Part shown: in pieces, positions 44,432 to 55,286 of the stretch
How the letters are laid out: each line of letters begins with the position of its first letter
How positions within the stretch are numbered: position 1 is the stretch's first letter
From: Cokeromyces recurvatus
Lineage: Eukaryota > Mucoromycota > Mucoromycetes > Mucorales > Mucoraceae
DNA: 64,000 nucleotides
NCBI RefSeq assembly: GCF_025118155.1
Contig: NW_026251388.1
Span: 1,302,001 to 1,366,000, forward strand
Direction of reading: 5' to 3'
Notes under the pieces: model-generated
Databases searched by the model: none
What the model saw: the letters and a program-made list of their open reading frames with translations, nothing else
Told to the model about the DNA's origin: nothing
Translations under genes and position numbers: made by a program

Positions 44432-45638
44432 ATGAAAATGAAAGATCAAATAGCTTTGGATGAAGCATTAGCAAAGAAGTTATATGAAGAAGAGAAAGAA
44501 TTACTAGAAATATATAAACAGGATCTTGAATTAGCAAAAAGATTACAAATTGATCATAGTTATAATAGTTCATCATTATTAAATAATCAAAATAATAGTA
44601 ATAATAATAATAATAGTAGTAGTAGTAGTAGTGTTTTAGATGAACCTATTCCTGATCTACATGAGCTATTTATGTTGTTTAATCGTCTTTATTTCAGAAA
44701 TCAGCTTGACATGGTCGAAGTAAGATGGTCAACAAGAATGTCACGATGGTAGATTTTAGTGAGTTACAAAAAGAAAAGAAATAACATATAATGTTCAATT
44801 TATTAGTGCTGGTACATGTACCTTTAAACCAGGTGGCTATTGTACTATTGCCTTATCAGAACCTTTACTTAAATTTAGACCTAAAAGTGACATGATAGAA
44901 ACATTATTGGTATATTAGACAATGAGTGATTTGTTTACCTGATATATCTTATGATGATTATATAGCATGAAATGATACACGCCTATCTTTTTATTACTCA
45001 AAGAAACACAGACAGAGGTAAATGAAATAGCTTATGTAATATAAATAGACATGTGTGTACATTTGTATTTATTCTCCTATTATTTGCATAATAGATGGTC
45101 ATGGCCCTGAATTCTTATATGAAGCAGATCGAATCAATAAACTGGCTAATGTTAACATAACTGTATATCATTCGTAAAATAGATAGATATATACATCTAT
45201 ATAGGGTACAGAGTAGTATTGAACACCTATTATACATAGTTTTCATACTGAAGTGGATTACTATTTAACTCACGTTTGGCAATGCAATGTAAGCACATGT
45301 ACATGTACACTATATACATACATACACACACAAATACATAATAACTCTTTAGGGTATTTGTCAAGATAAACCACCTTATTTTGGAATAGTAAAACGATCT
45401 ATGAACAGGTAAATAAAGAAGAGGAAAGGATAGTGTGTAATATGGATATTAAATATGATCATCATATATCTATCATAGACCTCCTCAACACGCTGATCCA
45501 TGGTTTGATGAACATCAACGTACTTGTGGTGGAACATTTATAAAGATTCATAGTCCAGAATTAAAAACAAAGAGAAAGCAGAAGGTCCAAACAAACACAT
45601 TACTAAATTATTTTAATGATAAAAAACAAAGACGATAA
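44432..45638 (+). CDS. SprT-like DNA-protein crosslink protease (Spartan-like)
   Basis: Seen: several exons (first 44432 to about 44750; others near 44808-44909, 44966-45018, 45095-45173, 45240-45290, 45354-45408, 45480-45638) give a protein of about 270 residues. Features in order: an acidic coiled N-terminus with an Asn/Ser tract; the SprT domain starting PDLHELFMLFNRLYF; SAGTC-like zinc-side block CAGTCTFKPGGYC; the active site LLHEMIHAYLF; DGHGPEF; a C-terminal zinc ribbon (HVWQCNGICQDK...CGGTFIKI); and TNTLLNYFNDKK, resembling a PCNA-interacting box as in human SPRTN. Known: Spartan cleaves DNA-protein crosslinks at replication forks. ATG 44438 is an alternative start two codons on. Exon ends are approximate. 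Confidence 0.88.
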
Positions 45639-45685
45639 TCATATTAAAGAATTTATTGATAAAGATAAATCTTTTATGCTATATT

Positions 45686-46017
45686 TTAACACATTTCATC
45701 TAATGCACAACAAACGCACATGGCTATTAAACTACATATACATCTTATGTAAGCTTATATCATCTTTTTTTTTTTTTCGTCCTATATTCCTTACCATCCC
45801 CAGCAGCATGAATGATCATTTTCCTTTGGTCTTTCTTGTTGAACAATGATTGTTTGTGGGGGAGGACTATAATAAATAACCGTTTAAAAAGAAAAAAGAA
45901 AAAAGAAAAAGAAAAAAGAAAAGAAACTTACGCTGGCTGGTAATAACCTGGTTGACTTCCCGGTGGTGGACCATAGTATTGACCACCTTGTTGTTGACCA
46001 TAATAAGGTTGAGACAT
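45686..46017 (-). CDS. CYSTM (cysteine-rich transmembrane tail) small protein
   Basis: Seen: three tiny exons on the minus strand, 46017-45932, 45866-45795 and 45731-45686, all with GT-AG introns, encode about 67 residues. The N-terminal two thirds are Gln/Tyr/Gly/Pro-rich (MSQPYYGQQQGGQYYGPPPG), then PPPQTIIVQQERP, and the C-terminus is DHSCCWGCLIAMCVCCALDE followed by MC and a stop. Known: the CYSTM module (Gln/Pro-rich lead plus Cys-rich hydrophobic end finishing in -DEMC or similar) occurs in eukaryotic stress-tolerance tail-anchored or palmitoylated plasma-membrane peptides. The last exon overlaps no other coding sequence and lies 47 bp beyond the Spartan-like stop, so the two genes converge. 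Confidence 0.82.
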
Positions 46018-47194
46018 TATGAGTAAAAGGAGAAAGAAGGTTTATTTATTTATTCTATGAATTTTTTTTTTTATAGATAGTGTGACAGAGATATTTTGAT
46101 ACAGCATAACACTCCTGCTTAGCATAATTCCAAATGTAACGTCTTGTTTCTTTAAATAATATATGCTTGGCTAATATTTAAAACATTCATATATTAAAAA
46201 TACATAATTTATATATGATTATCTAATTATTTAAAATATGTATATACTTGATTCTCAACTACGAAAAAAAAAACAAAAAACAAAGCCTTATCTATGTAGC
46301 ATAATTTGTTCCTCAACAATAAATTCTCAAGTACGATCACATGACTGATTATTACTAACTGAAATGTAAAAGCCACTAAAGAGCTGGCTATTTTATTCAT
46401 TGCATTTTATAAAGGAAGAGAGCATGCATGTTTCGTATTCGAGTCCTATTTGTTCCTTTTTTGGACACATGTTTGATTTATAAATGAATTTTGAAAACAG
46501 GTTAAACTCAGGATACTAGAATTGCTCAGGTCAGAATTAAAAAAATAAATAACGTTAATGATTCTATAAGGTATTACTTATTTCTGTTTGCTTTTATATA
46601 CATGCATATTAGTGAAGGATAAAAGATATAGACGTTTAAAGCTCTTTATTATTTATTCATGCCATACTTCTTCTTTAGCTGACAAATCACTAAGCCCATT
46701 CAATCGGGTGTTTATTAGCCATTATCATTCTTTCTGAATGATATTATTATTTTCAAAAAGTGAATGATTATTGTTTGAGATAATGTACTATTAAACTAAA
46801 ATGTCAAAGCAGCCTTTATAGTCTTTTGCTAAATTTCTTATTAGATAATTCTATCCTCTTTTTATGTCCTGTAATATAAACTTCACTCATAGCAGTAAAA
46901 TAATACGCATAAATGTGTTGATACATATTTAGCTTGTGATCGTATTCGTCATTCATTTTTAAATATTCTATTCCATTACAACCCTTTTCTCTCTTGGCAT
47001 TTGATTTATATAATGCCTTAATGAAAATCATTATCTAGTCACACTTTCTTTGGAAAAATGATAGATTCTTTTTTTTTTTTTATTTTTACCCCTTCCTTAT
47101 ACTTCTTACTCTCCGCTACCCCTCTCTTTCTCTCTTGCACTCTTTTCCCCTCCTCCTCCTCCCCCCCTCTCTCTCCTATCTTTCTTCATTCCAA
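46018..47194. other. Divergent intergenic region between CYSTM gene and ISA2
   Basis: About 1.2 kb without recognised features; AT-rich, with a strongly pyrimidine-rich stretch (CT, CCT, C runs) at about 47085-47190 directly before the ISA2 start codon, a usual fungal promoter feature. Confidence 0.6.
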
Positions 47195-47681
47195 ATGATT
47201 AAAAATACATTAATTAAAGCAGCTAATTTACAGTTATATAAAACTACGTTATCAAGACAAAGTAGATTTTTAACAATGTGCACGGTTGACAAACAGAAAT
47301 TAATAAATAAACATAATAATAATAAACCACAATGGTTATGGATGCGATCATTTGTTAGTATACCTGAATCAGTAGTTATCAAACCTGCCTCCGCAGAAGA
47401 CGGGATAGGTATAACAGAGAAAGCTGTCAAGGTATAGCTCTATTGATTGATGTTTCAAAAAAAAAAAAAAAAAAAAAAGTTTGTATTATTAATACTCTTA
47501 TCAATAGCAATTAAAAATAATTCAACAAAAGGAAAATGATACCGAGCAAATGTTGCGTATTTTGGTTGATTCAGGAGGCTGTCATGGATACCAAAATAAA
47601 ATGGAATTAACAAAGACAGTAGACGAAGAAGACATGTAAGTGTTTATTAGAATTATATCCATTATTATAGTGAACGCCTAT

Positions 47682-47721
<40 letters not shown>

Positions 47722-47914
47722 TAGTATATTTGAAAAAGAAGGTGTGCGAGTGGTGATAGATAATGTTTCACTTCAATTCTTGAGAGGATCTGTACTAGAT
47801 TATGTGCAAGAGTTAATTGGATCCACATTTCAAGTAATTGACAATCCAAATGCAAAGCATAGTTGTGGTTGTAATATCTCTTATGATATTGATTTTGATA
47901 AAATACAACAATAA
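47195..47914 (+). CDS. ISA2: Mitochondrial iron-sulfur cluster assembly A-type protein Isa2
   Basis: Seen: exons 47195-47431, 47508-47635 and 47725-47914 join to about 184 residues. ATG 47195 was chosen because it opens a basic presequence (MIKNTLIKAANLQLYKTTLS). The A-type domain follows: GITEKAVKQLKIIQQ, MLRILVDSGGCHGYQ, VRVVIDNVSLQFLRGSVLDY and NAKHSCGCNISYDID. The three cluster-ligand cysteines (one in GGCHGY, two in SCGCNI) are present. Known: Isa2 with Isa1 and Iba57 makes [4Fe-4S] clusters for aconitase-type and radical-SAM enzymes in the matrix. The second intron carries an 11-unit TTTA repeat (about 47679-47722). Confidence 0.92.
47679..47722. repeat. (TTTA)n microsatellite in ISA2 intron 2
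   Basis: About 11 copies of TTTA immediately before the acceptor of the second intron of ISA2. Confidence 0.9.
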
Positions 47915-48269
47915 ATAGAATTTTTATTACAATAATGAAAAAAAAAGGGGGGGTTTATAATTTGCAAATATTCATATTTACAAGCGTGATATTCTAGTTT
48001 AACAGATACTCAACTAGAGAAAAAAAAACCCTCCCCCCCCCTAGATATATGCATGACTAGCAAACAGGCAGAACAAAAATAGATGTATTATAAAGCGCAG
48101 TAAATAAAGTATAGATGTTTCATTATAGTGAATGTTGCTTTATTTACATCTTGACTTTTTTTTTAAATCTCCCCTCCCCTTTTTTTTTTTTTTTTTCTAG
48201 AAACATATTGGATCAAGCTGAAAGTCAATATGATGACACTCTAATCCCACATGTATAAGAAAATAAAAG

Positions 48270-48320
<51 letters not shown>

Positions 48321-48722
48321 GTGCTTTATAATAGTTAAAAATAGTTAACAATAATTAGTAAATTGCCTGTATCTATGTTCAAGAAAATACACTCTATTTT
48401 TAAGCTTGTTGTCTGAGTATATTCATGTATCTTTTTTTTTTCCCACCTACGTAGTATGAATTATAGGATTGTATAATTGGATAGAATAGGTATATATATT
48501 TTGTATTTACTTTACAAGTAAGATACATAATAAATTGTATATGTAAGCATGAGTGTGTGTATATGAATATGTGAGTGTGAAAGAAGGGAAAAGAGGAATC
48601 GATAATATATATTTGGGGATATATAGATGATATAAATTGGTATTATCTTATGATAATTTGACAACAATACTAATATTACAAAAGAAGCTTAGCTTAGATA
48701 TGATTGTTATTGTTATTATATA
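47915..48722. other. Convergent intergenic region with A/T runs and a possible orphan exon
   Basis: Contains T and C runs, an A run of about 42 bp (48277-48318) and GT-rich DNA (48550-48580). At 48200-48258 an acceptor-like T tract ending in ctag is followed by a short protein-like frame (NILDQAESQYDDTLIPHV then stop). It could be a small last exon, but no upstream partner was found. Confidence 0.45.
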
Positions 48723-49702
48723 TTACCAGTCATGATCTGTTCCCTCTGCTTGCCTTGCTTCATCTAAATCATCAGCTGATATGGTACAGAACTCATCATT
48801 TGTTGCTGGATCACGATAAATAAATAAATCTTCTGTTGGATCATATCCAATTAAAACGATGAAATGGCCTTATGTAATATCATATAATTCAATAGATAAA
48901 TGAGATTTGGTAAAATATATACACATGTATCTGTATGCATACCTAAATAATTATTGCCTTTAAATCTTTCTAATAATAAATCTAACTGACCACACATACT
49001 TCCTAAGCATCCATGATGTTTCTAATATAAATGTTAATGAAACAAACAAACAAACAAAATAAAAGGTATTTGTCGTCATACTTTACTCGACATAATTGAC
49101 ATTTTAATAAACGAGCATTTACTAGAGTGATAATAGCAAACTTTTTACAGTATAGAAATCGTTTAAAGTCGTCCAAAGGTAACATCCTATTATAAATTAA
49201 TTATTTAGTAAAAGAAAAAAAATAGATCGTATCTACTTTATTTACATTCTAACAACATGTACTGAACAACTCTTGGCTATTGCAAATAATCGATTTACTC
49301 TCTTTTCATCTTCATCAAAATTATCCTGATAAAACTTTTGATCTTGATATTCTTTTCTACTACCCAAATAACTTGTATAATATGTGAAATCATGAACGTA
49401 ATTACGAAGTAAGAAAGCCAAGTCAATAGTCCAAATACTATCCACTGGACATTGTTTAGACATTTCTTCTAATGTGCAATTAAAACCGAGTCCTCTTAAC
49501 GTCATGACCACACAAGCTAACCCACAGTCCCAATTCCTATCCTTTTTTTTTTTTTGAATAAGCTAAATATGTTTATAATACATGTTAGTATATAGCTTAC
49601 CTGTGTTAAATGAGGTATGGGGTGGTAACTAAATTCTGAATAATTAACAATCGTATTAGCCGTTCTTGAATTTAAACTATCATCAGTTCCAAGTGTAATC
49701 AT
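48723..49702 (-). CDS. GUCD1-like protein (guanylyl cyclase domain-containing family, papain-like fold)
   Basis: Seen: four minus-strand exons from ATG 49702 to a stop at 48723-48725, about 235 residues. Blocks in order: YHPIPHLTQDRNWDCGLACV then VMTLRGLGF; DSIWTIDLAFLLRNY; a Cys/His-rich region (LLKCQLCRVKKHHGC); YLGHFIVLIGYDPTEDLFIY then RDPA. Known: the DWDCGLACV motif and GHFIVLIGYD block are typical of the family named for human GUCD1 (PF09778). Despite the name, the fold resembles cysteine peptidases, with Cys in DCGLAC and His in GHFIVL as the plausible catalytic pair; the true activity is uncertain. Upstream lies an A run of about 48 bp. Confidence 0.87.
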
Positions 49703-49728
49703 ATTTTGAAAATAATTAAAGAAAAAGG

Positions 49729-49782
<54 letters not shown>

Positions 49783-52298
49783 AAAATTACATAGTTTTCT
49801 GAATTTAAATATTAAGCAACAGTAATAAGAGAATAATCCATTTTTTTTTTTTTTTTTTTTTCATTCTTATTATTTTCAAAATTTTATTTTTAAATTTTTA
49901 AATTTTTATTTATTTATTTTTTTGAAATGAAAAACAAAACAAACAATTTCCAAGACTTGAACTTATAAAAATACACAGTTGTATTTTACTTTTTTTTTTT
50001 TTTTTTTTTTTTTGAAAAAAGAATCTTTGGTAACGAGGTTAAAGCTTGGTATTTTCTTTTGAAAGAAAAAACGAAACAAAATTCTATGGAAATACAAAAG
50101 TTGTATTAACAAGAATCGTACGTGTTGTATATAAAAATGAAATAAAAATTTACAACATTTACAATGTTAAAATGAGTTAGTTTCACATTACATACAGCTA
50201 ATACCACCTATTTTTACCAAGTTTTGCAACTTTATTTCAAGGCATTGCGACTAATTCATCATGGAAAGTGTCTGTTCATTTATTTTCCATCTTTCTAATA
50301 CCCAGCTAATTGAATAATGTTCATATCTTTTCTTTTCTTTATGAATGTAAGCAAAATAATGCATTTTATTAAGAGTATGGAATTTAGTTTAACGTATCTA
50401 ATACGATCATTATATATGAATGAAAGTAAAAAATAAAAAAGGACTTGTATATATCTGGAATTGTTGAAATTTACAAAGTTATTCTTGATACATGTTCTTT
50501 ATAGGATATAACCACAGTGTACTAGACAATGGATCCTTTCATTTGTTGTATGTATACATTCAAATAGAGCGTACGTGATTTAATCAGTAACTTTACCTCA
50601 AACCGGTTTATTAGAAAAGAAGGGGAAAATGTATAGAGACAGGAAAGAAGGGTCATTCTAAAGTTAGGGTCCAACAAAGAAAAAAAAAAAAAAAAAAAAA
50701 AAAGGGGAAAGATTCTATAAAGCAATATTCGCAGAACATAAGAATCATAGCTATCATTGTACTGTATAATAGCTAACTTGAATAGTTATTGTAAAAGTAC
50801 ACACATAGGTTTGTGAATTGATTCAAGATGTATAAAATGGTATATTCTATCTCTATGTGATACGTGTAGGCGTTAATTTCCTTTAAAGATATTGAACGAA
50901 ATAAGCCCTTGTTAGTTTAAATGATTGATAAAAGCAAGGTCGTAAAAAGGCACCGTCAACCACCGAGTAAGTCGATTGAATTCAAAATAAGCTCTAAGGA
51001 TAGTTATAATAAAATAGAGTTTTGAAGATATAATACTTGTGTAAATGAATATCTTATTATTTTATTTTTTTATCTCGTCACTTTTCTTAGTTCTACTATA
51101 TCTTGTAGCTGTATAACTAATAGTTTTATGTGCCAGTGTATAAAAGTATTCTTTCTAGAGCCTCTAGAGCTTGAGGGAAATAAATGTATATGTTTGGAAA
51201 GACATCACAACCGGGAATCAGACTTAATTAATTAGTTACTTGGAAAAAAAAATAATTACGTTGTAGGGCAAATCAAATAAGGTAAAGTTTGAAGTTATAA
51301 TGATTTGTATTTTACGTATAAATCTCATTATTAATTAGATATCCTAATATCACAGCACAGCCTTTAATAATATTTGAATAGGGTTAGGGTTTCTCAAGAA
51401 AGAACCTTTATTTGATAAACAAAATCAATTATTACAATTTATTTCAATTAGATAGTAAGAATTGGCTAAATAAACCAGATTCTGCAAACAGTCATTGTTG
51501 TTTAACAAACAAAGGTAAAGATGCTCTATGATATCAGAATGACATTGAACGAATTTATTCCATAAAGAATCTCCATGTATAAGACTCGTAGTACAATAAC
51601 GGATACAATCTCTCTCTCTCTCTTTTTTTTAGAGCAAATTAGGAATGCATAATCAAATCAATAAATAATAATATAACAAAAGAAGTCATATTATTATCCT
51701 CTATCTTCGTGCCATTCAATTAGATTCTTCTTGAAACCATCATGAATGATTTGTAAAGTATTGATAAGATAATAAAATATATTTTTTTCTTTCTCTTTCA
51801 ACTGAAGGTCTATTACTTACATTCATGTATCGATATGAATGTTGGTTACTATCCTTTTATGTAGATTATGGTATTTCTAATATTAGATTTGTTACATTTG
51901 TTTTATAAATAGCTTTCAAGCATATAAAAATAGAAATATCTTTGATTAGCCTATCCCATCAATATTTTATGAAAAGCATCATACTTCTAAAAACTTCTTT
52001 GCGTCATATTTTTCTTTAAAAAAAAAACTACTGTTGTTGGAATGATGTAGTGATAAATCAATTGAACCTATCATTATTATTATTGTAAAATAATTATTCT
52101 CATTATAAAATAGATCAATTATAAACAAGAAAACATGTTTATTTTGATAAATTTCAATTCTTTATGTTGCAGATTTATCAAAAATGTTCTCGGATTCCTT
52201 TTTTTTTCTGATGTGCAAAATCATCCATAAAAAATAAAATAACACAACTCACTTGTCTTTTTTTGGCAGGTTTCCTCTCATTCGTTTATAAATAAATA
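49703..52298. other. Large AT-rich intergenic region
   Basis: About 2.6 kb. It starts with an A run (about 49730-49778) and T runs (49841-49860, 49990-50013). No plausible gene, RNA or repeat pair recognised by eye. It borders the inverted-repeat element beginning at 52299. Confidence 0.55.
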
Positions 52299-52432
52299 TT
52301 ATTAAAATTAATATGTCGCACTTGAAAAGTTTAAAATGTCATATTTTTTGGCAAAAAATAATGCCGCATTATTTAGAAAAAACAGTGATGTATTATTGAA
52401 AAGAATTTTGACATATAATGGAAATAATTTCC
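52299..52432 (+). repeat. Left inverted-repeat arm of the 1.53 kb element
   Basis: About 134 bp matching 53697-53828 in reverse complement with a handful of substitutions. Confidence 0.82.
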
Positions 52433-53696
52433 AGATCTGACACATCCTCTTGTCTTTGTCTTCCTCTTCTTTTTTTTCTACAATTGTCAGTAAGTGCGGC
52501 AGAAGAATACCTGAAATCTGGTACGGATGATATCCATTTTCACAAAAGTAAGCGGATAATGTTACCGAAATAGAATAGATCACAACACCGCTCAGGATCA
52601 GCAGTAACATAGCATCCAGCTATTTCTTCATGTTCTTCTTGAATAGTGCTGATGTGATGAATGATAAACTTTGTTGACCCTATCTAATCGTTGATAATTT
52701 ACAATCTAGCAATCATTCCTGTAAATATATTTTAATAAATTCATATCTTTCCAAGGTGCGAGTGCTAATTACAATTTCAACTAATGTAGTGGGCGTTAAG
52801 AAAAGTCCTACTTTATCGAGAAAAACAAAACAAAACATGTATTTACTACACGAATAAGTATGTGGGTGTTATTTTATTTAATCGTTTTCAAAGTATGGAA
52901 TTTTAACGGATAACATTAATTGAGCACTTTACTGTGAAAATCCGATCACAAGATGCTAAAAAACTACTAATACTCATGAAGCCAATGGGGGAGAATTGTC
53001 ATTCATTTTAGTGGAAGGAAAAACAATTACAAGACACATGTACAATCATTAAAAGGCGATTACATTACATTACATTACAATAAATAAATATAATGGAAAC
53101 ACTTATTATCAACAGAGATACGATAGAAGAAGCACTTTTTTTGGGACTGCTTATTAGGCTTTTTCTTTTTTTTTTAATCAGAATAGCTAAACAATTTGAA
53201 TACTATTTAGAAGACTAATGTTTTCCCTCTGATATTACTTCCTGATTTTGTATTTTAATATGTGTTATATTAGAACATAACTATATTTCATTTGGAATGA
53301 TTTATATCAGAACTAATTTATATCTTTATGTAATCTCTATGATTCAATTTGGATACATGATTACCTCCAACATAATCAACATTATGCTTTAAAACTATAC
53401 TCATGTCAAATTACAACCATTATTAGTTGCTTTACGTAAAAGGATTACAACAGGCTGTACCAAATTATAATAGCTACATAAAATCGAGGGAAAAAATAGG
53501 AGGGGAAAAAAAAGAACTGTAGTAGGTATAATTCAATTGATACAATCTAAAATAATAAAAACCAGTTAGTTGGTGATAGATCAAAACGTATGATTTTAGA
53601 AATACAAGCTTCTTGTAAAAGATATCATTTTGTAGGACAGTCTACTAGGAGAAAATGATTTGAACTATCCCAAAAGCAAAGCATACACTGTATAAC

Positions 53697-53828
53697 GTAT
53701 TATTTCCATTATACGTTAAAATTCTTTTCAATAATACATCACTGTTTTTTCTAAATAATGCGGCATTATTTTTTTCCAAAAAATATGACATTTTAAACTT
53801 TTCAAGTGCAACATATTAATTTTAATAA
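53697..53828 (-). repeat. Right inverted-repeat arm of the 1.53 kb element
   Basis: About 132 bp, the reverse complement of 52299-52432; includes the AATAATGCGGCATTATT palindrome-like core also found in the left arm. Confidence 0.82.
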
Positions 53829-53952
53829 AAAAGTGTATAATAAAAATTATTAGTTTTTTTTTTTTTTTTTTTTTTTTTCTTTTTTTTCTTTTTTTTTTAA
53901 TTTTTTTTTCTCTTGTATATTTATTATCAAAATTAATATTTTTTAAAAAAAA

Positions 53953-55017
53953 ATGCCTACTTTTTCATCTAAATTAAATCGTATGAAATCTGTAAAGCTT
54001 CCTTTTCAACATAATAATAAAAGATTACCAAGTCCAGAAATTGTAGTGACAACATCTTTATCAACAAGTAAATCTGGGATAACCCCTGAATCGATAGAGA
54101 CGATTGTTTCTAATAAACCCTCCTTATTTACTTTCTCAGAGACACTTGAAGCTATTACTAAAGAAGCTGATCGAACTCAATTCGATGATGTCTTTGGTAG
54201 TTTCTTTTTTAATGATAAACGTTGTCAACATCGTGCTCTCTTTATGGCAGCACGACTTCAACAAACATTAAATAAGTTTATTAAATTTCAAGACCCTATA
54301 CGAATGCTGTCATCACTTGATCATACAACATGCGTTAGCAGCTTCTGGCGTCTGGTCACTCATCGTCTTTATACTTTAAATTACATCTTGTTTGTCTTAC
54401 CTTCTGATTCAACGACTCGAGCGGACTTCTTGAGAAGAATGGAAGATGATTTGAAACGTCAATCTGATGGTCTCGAATTGACTAGACGAGGTGGGATGGA
54501 AGCTCATTTTGCGGTCCGATATGCTTTAAAGTACCGACGTAAAAGGAGGAAGACCTTATTGGAAGACGCATTTAAAGAAGAAGAAGAACAGAAGAGACGG
54601 CAAAAAGGTGAAGTCATAGTAGGGAATCATGAAGATAAAGAATATGATGAAATTGTTGCTCAGGCTAGGGAAGTGATTGAACAATGTTTAGAAAGTGAGT
54701 CAAGTTTGGCTCAGAATTCAGAAAGAGATGCAATGTATATATTTCATAGTACACGAGCTGGATTTCTAAATGCTTTTCAACCTCGTATTGAGCTAGAGGA
54801 AGATAGAGCATTGCGTCATAGATTAAGAAGAATGGTTGAGTATAATCAAAGTCATCAGATGGTCTATGATAATCCTTTCGAGGATGAAGATTTAATTGTG
54901 ACTGAGGAAGAAGAAGAAGAAGCAAATAGCTGTAGTAGCAGAAGTAAATCAAGGGAAGTAGATAGCGGATTCTACGACGGTTGGGCAAATATGTCTACTG
55001 CTACTACAAGTGCATAA
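53953..55017 (+). CDS. Uncharacterised intronless protein of 354 residues
   Basis: Seen: one uninterrupted frame from ATG 53953 to TAA 55015-55017, preceded by long T tracts. The first 60 residues are Ser/Thr-rich. A folded-looking helical core follows (FSETLEAITKEADRTQFDDV, RALFMAARLQQTLNKFIKFQ, TTCVSSFWRLVTHRLYTLNY), then an acidic/basic alternating helix region (KYRRKRRKTLLEDAFKEEEE), and an acidic Ser-rich tail ending YDGWANMSTATTSA. No catalytic motif, membrane segment or signal peptide is visible. I do not recognise the family. The coding character is clear from length, codon bias and lack of low-complexity translation. It starts 125 bp after the inverted-repeat element. Confidence 0.8.
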   Translation: MPTFSSKLNRMKSVKLPFQHNNKRLPSPEIVVTTSLSTSKSGITPESIETIVSNKPSLFTFSETLEAITKEADRTQFDDVFGSFFFNDKRCQHRALFMAARLQQTLNKFIKFQDPIRMLSSLDHTTCVSSFWRLVTHRLYTLNYILFVLPSDSTTRADFLRRMEDDLKRQSDGLELTRRGGMEAHFAVRYALKYRRKRRKTLLEDAFKEEEEQKRRQKGEVIVGNHEDKEYDEIVAQAREVIEQCLESESSLAQNSERDAMYIFHSTRAGFLNAFQPRIELEEDRALRHRLRRMVEYNQSHQMVYDNPFEDEDLIVTEEEEEEANSCSSRSKSREVDSGFYDGWANMSTATTSA

Positions 55018-55286
55018 ATACAATAATTAAACATACATAGAAAGATACAATTTAAACCAATCAAAAAAAAACTAATAATTATACAACATCTTTTATTTTA
55101 TTTTTATTATTTATTTTTTTATTTTTTTTTTAAAAATAAAAGAACTTCTTCTCCTTTATAATTTTACTCTCCTTAATTTTTAATTTAAAGCTTTTTTTTT
55201 TTTAAGCTCCACTACTTAAGACTCTATTTGTATACGGTGTTTTAAATACCGTAAATATGCTGTCCTTTTATTTATTTATTCATTTA
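55018..55286. other. Convergent intergenic region
   Basis: About 270 bp of AT-rich 3' flanks with T runs between the unknown protein gene and the tricalbin gene. It contains the near-palindromic patch AAATACCGTAAATATGC after TACGGTGTTT. No gene. Confidence 0.55.

Larger units (their letters stand above)
52299..53828. mobile_element. Inverted-repeat element of about 1.53 kb, probably non-autonomous DNA transposon
   Basis: Seen: the left end TTATTAAAATTAATATGTCG, continuing for about 135 bp, recurs in reverse complement at the right end (TTATTAAAATTAATATGTTG read inward from 53828). Shared inner blocks include GCACTTGAAAAGTTTAAAAT and ATAATGCCGCATTATTTAG, with only a few mismatches. Between the arms (about 52440-53690) no transposase is recognisable. 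A minus-strand frame at 52308-52610 (membrane-like) runs into the left arm. A second minus-strand frame near 52560-52690 contains STIQEEHEEIAGCYVTADPE and might be a host-like scrap. The exact outer boundary and target duplication could not be fixed because flanks are AT-rich. Confidence 0.75.

Noticed and set aside
46816..47031. Minus-strand 71-codon frame upstream of ISA2
   Set aside because: No recognisable motif or splice partner; compatible with chance in a 1.2 kb gap.
50522..50725. Minus-strand frame in the 49.7-52.3 kb gap
   Set aside because: Starts in an A/T run and reads Phe/Leu strings; no conserved pattern.
54665..54988. Minus-strand frame inside the unknown 354-residue gene
   Set aside because: Antisense shadow of a well-supported plus-strand gene.
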